Notes under the pieces: model-generated | What the model was told of the DNA's origin: nothing | Database searches by the model: none | What the model saw: the letters and a program-made list of their open reading frames with translations, nothing else | Program-made: the position numbers and the translations under genes | Shown here: positions 52,487-61,046 of the stretch, one piece after another | Layout of the letters: every line of letters begins with the position of its first letter | How positions within the stretch are numbered: position 1 is the first letter of the stretch | Assembly (NCBI RefSeq): GCF_006539165.1 | Contig: NZ_BJMM01000028.1 | Span: forward strand, 35,629 to 99,628 | Reading direction: 5' to 3' | Length of the DNA: 64,000 nt | DNA from: Streptomyces cacaoi | GTDB lineage: Bacteria > Actinomycetota > Actinomycetes > Streptomycetales > Streptomycetaceae

Positions 52487-53587
52487 CTACCCGGTCATTG
52501 TGGCGTGCGGCTCGGCTGTCTCCGAGCCGGTTCGGGCGGCGTGCACGGAAGCGGCACCGCAGGGGCACTCGTCGTGCGCCGTGAACTGTTCGGTGCTGGG
52601 CAGCAGGTGGGGGAGTGCGAGCCGTAGCCGGTATCCGCTGGTGCAGCCGCCGTCGCCGTCGATGTAGCTGAGGGCGTAGGAGGCGAGGATGCCGGCGGTT
52701 GTGGTGGCGAGGGCGATGTCGCAGGCGGGGGTGCCGGTGCGGCGCCGGTTGGCGGTGCGCCACTGGCCGACGAGCAGGGGCCAGCTGGGTTCCCGTTCGG
52801 TGCGGCCGCGCATCAGGCAGTCGGCGCAGGGGGTGATGCCGGGCAGGACGAGGGGGCCGACGATGCCGGTGGCTTCGGCGACGCCGCCGTAGAGGTGCGG
52901 GGTTCCGGTTTCCATGAACGGTTCGGCGGTGCGGGGGTCGGGGGCGTAGGCGTCGGCGCCGTCCCGTGGGGTGATGAGGACGAGGCCGACGCGGGCGCGG
53001 TTGCCGTTGCGTCCGTCGCGCCACTGTCCGACCGCGGTACGGGCGGCGGCGTCGCGGCGGGAGCCGACGGAGTGCGGGGGGAGTCCGCCGGGTGCGGTGT
53101 CCCAGGGTTCGACGTCTCCGCCGTCGATCACGTCGACCTGTCCGACGCCGGCTGCGGCGAGGGTGGCGGCGACGGTGGTGCCGACGCGGCCGGCGCCGCG
53201 TACCTGGATTCTGGCGGAGCGGCGGGTGGCGAGCCGTTGTACGGCCGATCCGGGTGCGTGGTGGACGACGGAGAGGGAGGCGAGGTCGGGGCGCAGTCGG
53301 TCGCTGATGGCGGCGGATGCTTCGCGGTCGGCGGTGGCGTCGTCCAGGAGGCCGGCGGTGGCGAGGCGTTCGGTGAGTTGTTGGGGGATGTGGGGGCCGA
53401 GTCCGAGGCGGCGGGCTTCTTCTTGGAGTTGGTCCATGTTGCGGGTGCCGTCCATGAGGTCCATGAGGGCGGCGGTGTGGTCGGTGACGGGGCCGAGCAG
53501 TACCGCGTGGGCGGGTGCCATGCCGTATTGCAGCGTCTGCCGGTCGCGCCAGCCGCGGCGCAGGGCGGGCTTGATCATCGGGTGCAT
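52487..53587 (-). CDS. ThiF/E1-like protein with RRE-like N-terminal domain
   Basis: A 366-residue protein. Residues ~1-85 resemble the winged-helix RiPP recognition element seen in bacteriocin cyclodehydratase proteins (MAPAHAVLLGPVTDHTAALM, DLMDGTRNMDQL, RLATAGLLDD). Residues ~120-320 are E1/ThiF-like with the Rossmann RGAGRVGTTVAATLAAAGVG and VDVIDGGDVEPWDT. Later Cys pairs (CADCL, CPCG) could hold zinc. Usual E1 adenylation residues (NLxRQ) are not obvious, so activity is uncertain. It is probably in an operon with the UbiB-like gene downstream. The ATG at 53587 follows AAGGGGA. Confidence 0.75.
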   Translation of the reverse strand: MHPMIKPALRRGWRDRQTLQYGMAPAHAVLLGPVTDHTAALMDLMDGTRNMDQLQEEARRLGLGPHIPQQLTERLATAGLLDDATADREASAAISDRLRPDLASLSVVHHAPGSAVQRLATRRSARIQVRGAGRVGTTVAATLAAAGVGQVDVIDGGDVEPWDTAPGGLPPHSVGSRRDAAARTAVGQWRDGRNGNRARVGLVLITPRDGADAYAPDPRTAEPFMETGTPHLYGGVAEATGIVGPLVLPGITPCADCLMRGRTEREPSWPLLVGQWRTANRRRTGTPACDIALATTTAGILASYALSYIDGDGGCTSGYRLRLALPHLLPSTEQFTAHDECPCGAASVHAARTGSETAEPHATMTG

Positions 53588-53967
53588 GCGGTCCCCTTGG
53601 GGTGGTTCGGGCTGGTGGGGACAGCTTGGGGGGTGGGGGCGGTGGGATGCGGAGGGTTGTCCACAGGGAGTGGGATAAGTCGTATTAGCGGGTTGGCGGA
53701 GCGGGGTCGGGGAGGGCGTTTCTGCCTTCCCTTTCGCCTGCCGGGGAGGGACCGGTGCCCTTGGCCCACGGGGGCGGCGGATCGAAGTGAGGCGTGCCGG
53801 GGGACGGTCGGGCCGCCGGCGGGTCCGCTGCGGCGGCCGGATCGGCTGTTTCCGGGGTGGCGGGTGCTTCGGCCGGGTCGACTGCACCAGTTGAGTCGTG
53901 TGCGTCGGCTGTGTGGGCTGTGTCCGCGGGCGGGACTTCCTCCGGCGGCAGCGGGTAACGTCGATGC
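53588..53967. other. 380-nt divergent intergenic region with a DnaA-box-like site
   Basis: This region separates the ThiF-like and DUF45 genes. It contains TTGTCCACA at 53657-53665, which equals the Streptomyces DnaA-box consensus, with a related TTATCC word on the other strand just after. No further gene or structure is supported. Confidence 0.5.
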
Positions 53968-54528
53968 GTGACCGCCGACCCGCTGAACAGCACAGGCCGA
54001 AGCGCGGTCGAAGTGCGTCGCAGTGCGCGACGACGCCGCACGGTCTCCGCCTACCGCGAGGGCGACCGCACGATCGTGCTGATCCCCGCGCGGATGTCCG
54101 CCGAGGAGGAGGCCCGGTGGGTCCGCGTCATGCTGGAGAAGCTCGCCGCGCAGGAGAGCAGGCGCCGGCTGGGGGACGAGGATCTCGCCGAGCGGGCCGC
54201 GCAGCTGTCCGAGCAGTATCTCGACGGGCACGCTTGTCCGGCCTCGGTGCGCTGGGTCACCAACCAGAACACCCGGTGGGGCTCGTGCACCCCGGCCGAG
54301 GGAAGCATCCGGCTCTCCCACCGTCTCCAGGGCATGCCCGAGTACGTGATCGACTACGTGCTGCTGCACGAGTTGGCGCATCTGCTCGTGCCGGGGCACG
54401 GGCCGCGGTTCTGGCGACTGCTGGAGGCGTATCCGCGTACGGAGCGGGCGCGTGGCTTCCTCGAAGGGGTGGTGGCGGCCGAGCGGCTGCCGCACCGGTC
54501 GGCCGACTCGGGGCAGCCGGAGGACTGA
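53968..54528 (+). CDS. DUF45/YgjP-type zinc metallopeptidase
   Basis: A 186-residue soluble protein with the motif VLLHELAHLLVPGHGPRFW, that is HExxH plus a third His as in YgjP/SprT-like peptidases, preceded by TRWGSCTPAEGSIRLSHRLQ, the family's hallmark. The cellular role of this group is not settled. The GTG at 53968 is the likely start; no strong ribosome site is visible. It is divergent from the ThiF-like gene and convergent with the Nudix gene, 44 nt away. Confidence 0.88.
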   Translation: MTADPLNSTGRSAVEVRRSARRRRTVSAYREGDRTIVLIPARMSAEEEARWVRVMLEKLAAQESRRRLGDEDLAERAAQLSEQYLDGHACPASVRWVTNQNTRWGSCTPAEGSIRLSHRLQGMPEYVIDYVLLHELAHLLVPGHGPRFWRLLEAYPRTERARGFLEGVVAAERLPHRSADSGQPED

Positions 54529-54572
54529 CAGCGTAAGGCCCCGGCTCCGGTGGCCAGGGGAAGGTGCCGCCG

Positions 54573-55169
54573 TCAGGCCGGGTGGGAGAGCAGCGCGCGG
54601 GTGCGCTCCACCAGGCGCACGACCGACGCGTCCGCGACCTCGGAGACCTCGTCGTAGGCGAACCAGCCCAGCTCCAGCGACTCCTCGCTGACCCGTTCCG
54701 CCGCGCCCGCCGGGGCCAGTGCCGCGTACTGGACGTCCAGATGCCAGGCGCACGGCGTCTGATGGCGGTCGAGCCTGACCGGCTCCCGGGTCAGGAGCGT
54801 CAGCCCCTCGACACCGGACTCCTCCCGGGCCTCGCGCAGCGCCGCGGCAGCCAGCGTCGCGTCCTGCGGCTCGCAGTGGCCGCCCATCTGGAGCCACATG
54901 CGCAGCTTGCGGTGGAGCGTCAGCAGGACCCGTTCCCGCGCGGGGTCGACGACCAGGGCGCTCGCCGTGAGGTGGCCGGCCGAGCACGCCTTCCACATGC
55001 CGTCCGGGTGGCCGGCCAGATGCCGCAGGTAGGACGTGCGCAGACGTTCCTGCTCCGGTTCGTCTCCCGGCGGGCGCCAGTCGTCCAGCACCCGCCGGGC
55101 GTCCCGGTGGAGCCGCGTCGCGTCCGGTGAGCCGTCCCTGGGGGCCGGTACCTCCTCGGGAGCGGTCAC
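54573..55169 (-). CDS. Nudix hydrolase
   Basis: A 198-residue protein with a Nudix box GGHCEPQDATLAAAALREAREESG, here divided as GGHCEPQDATL then REAREESG, containing the RExxEE metal-binding core. An N-terminal helical extension precedes it. The substrate is unknown. The GTG at 55169 overlaps the stop of the upstream DUF2342 gene by 4 bp (GTGA) and follows GAAGGGAAC, so it is translationally coupled to that gene. It is convergent with the DUF45 gene. Confidence 0.88.
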   Translation of the reverse strand: MTAPEEVPAPRDGSPDATRLHRDARRVLDDWRPPGDEPEQERLRTSYLRHLAGHPDGMWKACSAGHLTASALVVDPARERVLLTLHRKLRMWLQMGGHCEPQDATLAAAALREAREESGVEGLTLLTREPVRLDRHQTPCAWHLDVQYAALAPAGAAERVSEESLELGWFAYDEVSEVADASVVRLVERTRALLSHPA

Positions 55170-56641
55170 TTGTTCCCTTCGCCCTCGTCGCCGTCGGTGC
55201 GGTCCTGGCCGGTGTCGCCGGACGTGTCCGACGGCTTGTCCAGGCGGGGGCCCTGCGTGCTCTGGGAGGGGCCGCCCGCGGCGGCGTCGCCGAGCATCTT
55301 GTCCAGCTCGGAGAAGTCCGGCTGCTCGCGGTGCACGAAGCCGTCCGGGTCGTCGAGGTCGGCCGCGGTCGGCAGCATGTCCGGGTGCTCCCACAGGCCG
55401 TCGCGGCCCTCGGCGCCGCGGGCGTCCGCCAGCGTCGCCCACAGCCGGGAGGCGTCGCGCAGCCGCCGGGGGCGCAGCTCCAGGCCGATCAGGGTCGCGA
55501 AGGTCTGCTCGGCGGGACCGCCGGTGGCGCGCCTGCGCCGCAGCGTCTCGCGCAGCGCCGACGCGGACGGCAGGTGCGGTTCGGCCGCGGCGTGGACCAC
55601 GGCGTCCACCCAGCCCTCGACGAGCGCGAGCGCCGTCTCCAGCCGGGCCAGCGCCGCCTTCTGCTCGGGGGTGTCCTCGGGCTGGAACATGCCCTGCTGG
55701 AGCGCCTCCTGGAGCTCCTCGGGGCGCTGCGGGTCGAGCTGGCCGACGACGTCCTCCAGCTTGGCGGTGTCGACCTTGATCCCGCGCGCGTAGCCCTCGA
55801 CGGCGCCGAACAGATGCGAACGCAGCCACGGGACGTGGGCGAACAGCCGCTGATGTGCGGCCTCCCGCAGCGCGAGGTAGAGGCGGACCTCCTCCAGCGG
55901 CACGCCCAGGCCCTTGCCGAGCGCCTCGATGTTGCGCGGCAGCAGCGCGGACCTGCCCTCCGGGCCGAGCGGCAGGCCGATGTCGGTGGAGCCGACGACC
56001 TCACCGGCGAGGACACCGAGGGCCTGGCCGATCTGGGTGCCGAACATGGCGCCGCCCATCGAGCGCATCATGCCGAGCAGCGGGCCCGCCATGGCCTGCA
56101 TCTCCTCCGGCAGCACGCTGCCCATGGCCGCGCCGACCCGCTCGGCGACCGGGTCGACGAGCTCCTTCCAGACCGGCAGCGTCGACTCGACCCACTCGGC
56201 GCGGCTCCAGGCGACGGCGGTGCCGGATCCGGACGGCAGTGAGGTGACGCCGTCCAGCCACAGATCCGCGAGGCGGACGGCCTCCTCCACCTCGGCCCGC
56301 TCGTGCGCGCCGACCGAGGCGTCCTTGGAGCCGTCCTGCGCTCCGGCGGCGACGGTCTGGCGGGCGATGTCCTTGGCCATGTCCCAGTTCACCGGGCCGC
56401 CCTCGTAGGAGAGCATCTGGCCCAGCTTCTGGAAGGCGGCGCCCAGGTCGCCCGGGTTCAGCTGGCCCTGGCCGCCCAGCGAGCCGAACATCGCCGCCAG
56501 CGGGTTGTCGGCGGGGCCGCCCGAGCCCTGGCCGCCGAAACCGAACGGATGGGGCCGGTCACCGCCCTGGTTCTTGTTGCCGTCGTCCCCGTCCTCGGGT
56601 TCCTCGGGAGGCTGGCCGAATCCGAATGGGGTGTCACTCAC
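55166..56641 (-). CDS. DUF2342 family protein (labelled zinc-dependent metalloprotease)
   Basis: A 491-residue protein. The first ~80 residues are Gly/Asp-rich with FGFG repeats. The rest is helical (MAGPLLGMMRSMGGAMFGTQ, GLGVPLEEVRLYLALREAAH, QRLFAHVPWLRSHLFGAVEG). The family is often named zinc-dependent metalloprotease or F420-associated, but I see no HExxH motif; the only His-rich segment is EAAHQRLFAHVPW. Enzyme activity is therefore not supported by sequence alone. The GTG at 56641 has GAGGAAA upstream. It is coupled to the Nudix gene and divergent from the SDR gene. Confidence 0.8.
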   Translation of the reverse strand: MSDTPFGFGQPPEEPEDGDDGNKNQGGDRPHPFGFGGQGSGGPADNPLAAMFGSLGGQGQLNPGDLGAAFQKLGQMLSYEGGPVNWDMAKDIARQTVAAGAQDGSKDASVGAHERAEVEEAVRLADLWLDGVTSLPSGSGTAVAWSRAEWVESTLPVWKELVDPVAERVGAAMGSVLPEEMQAMAGPLLGMMRSMGGAMFGTQIGQALGVLAGEVVGSTDIGLPLGPEGRSALLPRNIEALGKGLGVPLEEVRLYLALREAAHQRLFAHVPWLRSHLFGAVEGYARGIKVDTAKLEDVVGQLDPQRPEELQEALQQGMFQPEDTPEQKAALARLETALALVEGWVDAVVHAAAEPHLPSASALRETLRRRRATGGPAEQTFATLIGLELRPRRLRDASRLWATLADARGAEGRDGLWEHPDMLPTAADLDDPDGFVHREQPDFSELDKMLGDAAAGGPSQSTQGPRLDKPSDTSGDTGQDRTDGDEGEGNK

Positions 56642-56800
56642 GGGTTTCCTCGGCTCTGTGTCGTCGGACGGTCTGGAATCGTTCCCGGACGCTGCGAATG
56701 TCCCGGGGTGAACTGGTGGGCTCTTCCTCCAGCCTAGACACCTGTCAGGCAGGATGGAGCCTGCGCACCTCGTACCAGAAACAACCACTGGAGACGCCCG

Positions 56801-57901
56801 GTGAGTTCCTCCGAGTCCCACGTTCGCGCAGCGCGAACCCCTACCGTCGCCGTCACAGGTGCCGCCTCGGGGGTCGGCGCGCTGCTCACCGAGCGGCTCG
56901 CGGCCTCGGACGCCGTCAAGCACGTCATCGCCCTCGACGAGCGCCGCGGCGACGTGAGCGAGGCCCAGTGGCACACGCTCGACATCCGGGATCCGGCGCT
57001 GGCCGACCGGCTGCGCGGTGACGGCGACCCCGTGGACGTCGTCGTCCATCTCGCCACCGATCTCGATCTGGAGACCGATCCGGCGGCCCGCACCGCCTAC
57101 AACGTGCGCGGCACCCAGACCGTGCTGACAGCCGCAGCTGCCGCGGGCGTGCACCGGGTGGTGCTGTGCACCTCCGCGATGGTCTACGGCGCGCTCCAGG
57201 ACAACGACGTGCCGCTGGCCGAGGACGCCGAGCTGCGGGCCACAGCTGATGCCACCGCTGTCGGGGATCTGCTGGAGATCGAACAGCTGGCACGCCGGGC
57301 GCCCCGCGCGCACCCCGGCCTGAACGTGACGGTGCTGCGCCCGGCCGTTCTCGTCGGCGCCGGTATGGACACCGCGCTGACGCGCTATTTCGAGTCGCCG
57401 CGTCTGCTGGTGGTCGCCGACTCCCGGCCCTGCTGGCAGTTCTGCCATGTCGAGGACCTGGTGACCGCCCTGGAGTTCGCGGCGCTGGAGAAGGTCGACG
57501 GCGAGCTGGCCGTCGGCTGCGACGGCTGGCTGGAGCAGGAGGACGTCGAGGAACTGACCGGCATCCGCCGCATGGAGCTGCCCTCCAGCGTCGCGCTGGG
57601 CGCCGCGTCCCGGCTGCACCGGCTGGGGCTGACGCCGTCCCCGGCCGGGGACCTGGCGTACACGATGTACCCGTGGGTCGTCAGCGGCAGCCGGCTGCAC
57701 GAGGCCGGGTGGCGGCCGCGCTGGACGAACGAGGAGGTGCTCGCCGCGCTGCTGGAAGAGGTGGCGGGCAGGCACACCGTCGCCGGCCGCCGGCTCGGCC
57801 GGACGGAGGCGGCGACGGCGGCCGGTGCGGCGGGAGCCACCGTCGCGCTGCTGGGCACAGCTGCGCTGGTGCGCCGGGCCCGCAGGCGGCGCGGCCTGTG
57901 A
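56801..57901 (+). CDS. SDR-family NAD-dependent epimerase-like protein with C-terminal anchor
   Basis: A 366-residue protein opening VAVTGAASGVGALLTERL, a Rossmann TGxxxxxG motif, with VDVVVHLATDLD, NVRGTQTVLTAAAAAGVHRV and LCTSAMVYGALQ. The usual catalytic YxxxK is not clear at the expected place, so it may bind nucleotide without classic epimerase chemistry. The C-terminus is hydrophobic (AAGATVALLGTAALV) then RRARRRRG, which suggests a tail anchor in the membrane. Start is GTG at 56801. moaE follows 31 nt later on the same strand. Confidence 0.8.
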   Translation: MSSSESHVRAARTPTVAVTGAASGVGALLTERLAASDAVKHVIALDERRGDVSEAQWHTLDIRDPALADRLRGDGDPVDVVVHLATDLDLETDPAARTAYNVRGTQTVLTAAAAAGVHRVVLCTSAMVYGALQDNDVPLAEDAELRATADATAVGDLLEIEQLARRAPRAHPGLNVTVLRPAVLVGAGMDTALTRYFESPRLLVVADSRPCWQFCHVEDLVTALEFAALEKVDGELAVGCDGWLEQEDVEELTGIRRMELPSSVALGAASRLHRLGLTPSPAGDLAYTMYPWVVSGSRLHEAGWRPRWTNEEVLAALLEEVAGRHTVAGRRLGRTEAATAAGAAGATVALLGTAALVRRARRRRGL

Positions 57902-57932
57902 GGTGTTCCGGAAACCCGGGCCGTAGGGCAGC

Positions 57933-58424
57933 ATGACCGGCATGGCACAGACGTACGACGCGGCGGAGCGCCCCGACCACCCCGGTGAGCGGGCCGCCGC
58001 CGATCCGATCCGGCTCGCGGAGATCCGGGAGACGCCCCTCTCCGTCGACGAGGTCTTCGCCGCCGTCGGCGACCGGGCGGCCGGCGGTACCGCGCTGTTC
58101 GTCGGCACCGTCCGCGACCACGACGGCGGCGCCGACGTCGCACAGCTGGGGTACTCGGCACATCCCACGGCACAGGCCGAGCTGCGCAGGGTCGCCGAGA
58201 AGGTCGCGGCCGACCACCCGGTGCGGGCCATGGCCGCCGTCCACCGGGTCGGTGACCTACGCATCGGTGATCTGGCCGTGGTGGTGGCGGTCTCCTGCCC
58301 GCACCGCGCCGAGGCGTTCGACGCCTGCCGGCGGTTCATCGACGACCTCAAGCACGAGGTCCCCATCTGGAAGCACCAGACCTTCTCCGACGGCACCGAG
58401 GAGTGGGTGGGCGCCCAGGGCTGA
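57933..58424 (+). CDS. moaE: Molybdopterin synthase catalytic subunit MoaE
   Basis: A 163-residue protein (160 if the ATG at 57942 is used). Conserved MoaE features: GGTALFVGTVRDHDGG, HRVGDLRIGDLAVVVAVSCP, HRAEAFDACRRFIDDLKHEV and PIWKHQTFSDG, with the catalytic Lys residues in the last two. MoaE takes sulfur from thiocarboxylated MoaD to build the dithiolene of molybdopterin. MoeZ, encoded at 29631, activates such carriers. No moaD is adjacent. The SDR gene lies just upstream and may be co-transcribed. Confidence 0.93.
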   Translation: MTGMAQTYDAAERPDHPGERAAADPIRLAEIRETPLSVDEVFAAVGDRAAGGTALFVGTVRDHDGGADVAQLGYSAHPTAQAELRRVAEKVAADHPVRAMAAVHRVGDLRIGDLAVVVAVSCPHRAEAFDACRRFIDDLKHEVPIWKHQTFSDGTEEWVGAQG

Positions 58425-58833
58425 AGGCCGGGAGCCGAGGGGCGGGAACCGCGAAGAGCGGGGAACCGCGACCCGCGGCTCCCCGGCCCCGTGCCGGGCG
58501 TCCGCTCCGTTCCGCGCGCCCCGTGCGCCGGAAGGCGGCCGGCCACACCCCGCAACCCCTGCGGCTCCCGGGGGCGCCTCCGTCGGCGCGAGCGCCCTCG
58601 CGTGCCTCTGCTCATCCCCGGCCCGTTCCGCCGTGCCCTCGGCCAGCAGGCGGAGCGGTGGACCGGGAACTCGGCGGTGTGCTCGTTCGTGGGCACTGTG
58701 TGGGCAAAAGGTCGGTGATCACTCCGGTTGCGTAACCGTGCCCCGAGTCGGACCGTTGTGTCTCCGACGGTTAATCTGCTCATCGGCCGGTCACCCGGCC
58801 AAAGGCACACTATCGAGGGGTCGGGAGGACTCG
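58425..58833. other. 409-nt intergenic region
   Basis: It begins with a terminator-like hairpin (58426-58437 with 58476-58488, one bulge) after moaE. Near the end are the inverted repeats CGGTT-gcgt-AACCG (58724-58737) and a -10-like TAATCT at 58772-58777 before the small membrane protein gene. No gene is supported. Confidence 0.5.
58426..58488 (+). terminator. Probable terminator of moaE
   Basis: Arms 58426-58437 and 58476-58488 pair over 12 bp with one bulged C; the long loop can form further GC-rich pairs. It starts 2 nt after the stop codon. Confidence 0.5.
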
Positions 58834-59112
58834 ATGGCGGCTCTTGCCTGGTTGCTGATTCCGGTCGTCGCCGTGGTCGCCGCGAGCATCTGGGGAAGCT
58901 GGGCCGGCCGCCGCCGAACCACCACCCCCGATGTCGTCGGGGTCGCCGGCTACGAACGCTTCCGCGCCGCCATGGAACGCACCGGCCCCTCCCTCAGCGG
59001 TCCGGAAGGCCCCGGAACCGAGGGGCCCGCCCGTTCCCCGCGCGCGGCGGCGGCGCCCGCACGGGCCGTCGCGCACGCGGCCCCGGACGGACCGGCCCGG
59101 GCAGGCGACTGA
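58834..59112 (+). CDS. Small single-pass membrane protein, 92 aa
   Basis: A 92-residue protein MAALAWLLIPVVAVVAASIW with one N-terminal membrane helix, then GSWAGRRRTT and a disordered Ala/Pro/Arg tail. The ATG at 58834 follows a strong GGGAGGA site. It lies 25 nt before the PDZ/Lon-like protease gene and is probably in one operon with it; it could be a small partner of that membrane protease (inference). No named family. Confidence 0.72.
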   Translation: MAALAWLLIPVVAVVAASIWGSWAGRRRTTTPDVVGVAGYERFRAAMERTGPSLSGPEGPGTEGPARSPRAAAAPARAVAHAAPDGPARAGD

Positions 59113-59137
59113 CCGAGCCGTCCCGTACTGTCGTGCC

Positions 59138-60259
59138 ATGCCTCGCCGCACCGCGACCCTGCTCGCCTCCACACTGCTGCTCATAGCGCTGCTGTGCGCC
59201 GGTGTGCTCATCAAGGTGCCCTACGCCGAGATGTCGCCCGGACCGACGGTGAACACCCTGGGCAAGCACGACGGTGAACCCGTGCTCAACATCAAGGACG
59301 AGCCGGGCAAGAAGAACGAGCCGAAGCAGTACGGCACCTCGGGCCACCTCAACATGACGACGGTCCGCGTCACCGGCTCCGAGTACCGCATGAACCTCGT
59401 CGAGGCGCTGTCCGGCTGGCTGCGCGGCGAGCGCGCCATCGTCCCGCACGCGACGCTCTACCCGGACGACAAGTCGGCCGAGGAGGTCGACCAGGAGAAC
59501 GCCGAGGAGTTCACGGCCTCGCAGGAGAGCGCCAAGGTCGCCGCGCTCAAGGAGCTGCACAAGCCCGTCGGTTCGCATGTGATCGTCGGGGCCGTCACCA
59601 AGGGCAAGCCCGCGCAGGGCAAGCTGCGCCCCGGGGACGTGATCACCGCCGTCGACGGCAAGCCGGTCGGCCGGCCGGAGAGCGTCGGGCAGGTTGTCAC
59701 CCAGCGCAAGCCCGGCGAGGACGTCACCTTCACCGTCGTCCCGGTCAAGAAGGCCAAGGCGGCGCAGAAGAAGGGCAAGGAGCCGACGGAGCTGGACGGC
59801 CGGAAGGTCACGGTGCGGACGACCGAGGACGAGCAGGACGGCCGCGCCGTCGTCGGCATCCAGCCCGCGCTCGGCCACACCTTCCCGTTCGAGATCGACA
59901 TCAAGCTGGCCGACGTCGGCGGGCCGAGCGCCGGACTGATGTTCGCGCTGGGCATCGTCGACAAGCTCACCCCCCAGAAGCTGACCGGCGGCCAGTTCGT
60001 CGCCGGCACCGGCACCATCGACGACGACGGCAAGGTCGGCGAGATCGGCGGCATCCAGATGAAGACCGTCGCAGCCCGGGAGAAGGGCGCGCGCTACTTC
60101 CTCACCCCCGCCGGCAACTGCCCCTCGGCGGCCAAGAACAAGCCCGACGGGCTGACGCTGGTGAAGACCTCCACCATGCACGAGGCGATGACGTCGCTGA
60201 AGAAGATCCGCGAGGGCCACCCGGAGCAGCTCACCGAGTGCAAGCCCGCCAAGGGCTGA
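59138..60259 (+). CDS. Membrane-anchored PDZ/Lon-like serine protease (YlbL type)
   Basis: A 373-residue protein. An N-terminal membrane helix (LLASTLLLIALLCAGVLI) is followed by the family motif YAEMSPGPTVNTLG, a PDZ domain (GKLRPGDVITAVDGKPVG) and a Lon-type proteolytic domain with the Ser-Lys dyad: GGPSAGLMFALG (Ser) and IGGIQMKTVAA (Lys). YlbL-like enzymes work at the outer face of the membrane, in Bacillus in cell-division control after DNA damage. The ATG at 59138 gives a proper signal anchor. Confidence 0.92.
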   Translation: MPRRTATLLASTLLLIALLCAGVLIKVPYAEMSPGPTVNTLGKHDGEPVLNIKDEPGKKNEPKQYGTSGHLNMTTVRVTGSEYRMNLVEALSGWLRGERAIVPHATLYPDDKSAEEVDQENAEEFTASQESAKVAALKELHKPVGSHVIVGAVTKGKPAQGKLRPGDVITAVDGKPVGRPESVGQVVTQRKPGEDVTFTVVPVKKAKAAQKKGKEPTELDGRKVTVRTTEDEQDGRAVVGIQPALGHTFPFEIDIKLADVGGPSAGLMFALGIVDKLTPQKLTGGQFVAGTGTIDDDGKVGEIGGIQMKTVAAREKGARYFLTPAGNCPSAAKNKPDGLTLVKTSTMHEAMTSLKKIREGHPEQLTECKPAKG

Positions 60260-60326
60260 GCCGGGCGGCGGGCCGGGGAGCCCGCCGGCCCCGCCGGTGT
60301 GTGCGGCGGGGCCCGGGCGGCAGGCC

Positions 60327-60923
60327 CTACTCCTCGAACGTCGCGGACAGCGCCTCGGCCAGGCCCGGCACCAGGCCGGAGCCCGTCAGCACCTCCGTCG
60401 TGGCGTCCTTCTCACGCAGCCGCAGCGCCGATTCCCGTTCGCCGTCCCGCAGCACCGCCACCGTCATCCGCACCTCCTTGCGTTCGGGGTGCTCGGCCAC
60501 CCAGCGGGACAGCTCGGCGTCGTCCAGGCCCGAGGGGACCGACGCCTCGGCCGACGGCGGCAGCATGAGGCGCTCCACGGTCAGGGCACAGCCGTCGACG
60601 CTGTCCGGCCAGGCGATCGTGCCGAGGAACTCGTCCAGCGGGACGCTCGCGGGGATCTCGTCCTGTTCGACGGGGGTGAGAGAAGCGGCGGAGGAGGAAC
60701 TGCCGGGCTGTTCCCCGGCGGAGGCGTCCGGTTCGCCGAGGCCCAGCTGCTGCGCCAGTTCCGGCTCCTGGGTGCGCAGCCGCGCGGTGTCCACCAGGGC
60801 GAAGAGGCGTGCGGGCTGGTCCCAGCCGAGCCCGGCGGTGTACTCGTCGATTTCGAGGACGGCACGGGTCAGCGGACCGGAGGCGAGAGGTGTGCCGTCA
60901 AGGGGGAGGTTGTCCATGTCCAT
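60327..60923 (-). CDS. PPA1309 family protein
   Basis: A 198-residue soluble protein with PLTRAVLEIDEYTAGLGWDQ, PARLFALVDTARLRTQEPEL and AVLRDGERESALRLREKD. It matches the actinobacterial PPA1309 family, function unknown. A Ser/Gly-rich loop (~65-85) splits it. The ATG at 60923 or 60917 can start it. It lies between the PDZ/Lon-like gene (convergent) and the UPF0182 gene (divergent); this trio is conserved in actinobacteria. Confidence 0.8.
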   Translation of the reverse strand: MDMDNLPLDGTPLASGPLTRAVLEIDEYTAGLGWDQPARLFALVDTARLRTQEPELAQQLGLGEPDASAGEQPGSSSSAASLTPVEQDEIPASVPLDEFLGTIAWPDSVDGCALTVERLMLPPSAEASVPSGLDDAELSRWVAEHPERKEVRMTVAVLRDGERESALRLREKDATTEVLTGSGLVPGLAEALSATFEE

Positions 60924-61046
60924 ATCGTGCCGTCTGAGACCCCGGAAACGGGAACTGAGTAAAGCTTGAGTAAGTTGCCGTAGTGGGCCTTACGATGCGG
61001 GCCCGGTTCAGCGCTACACAAACTGCGAATCTTCGAGGTGCGCACC

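Noticed and set aside
53588..53967. Replication origin suggested by the DnaA-box-like site
   Set aside because: Only one exact box is present and neither dnaA nor dnaN is near; origins have many boxes.
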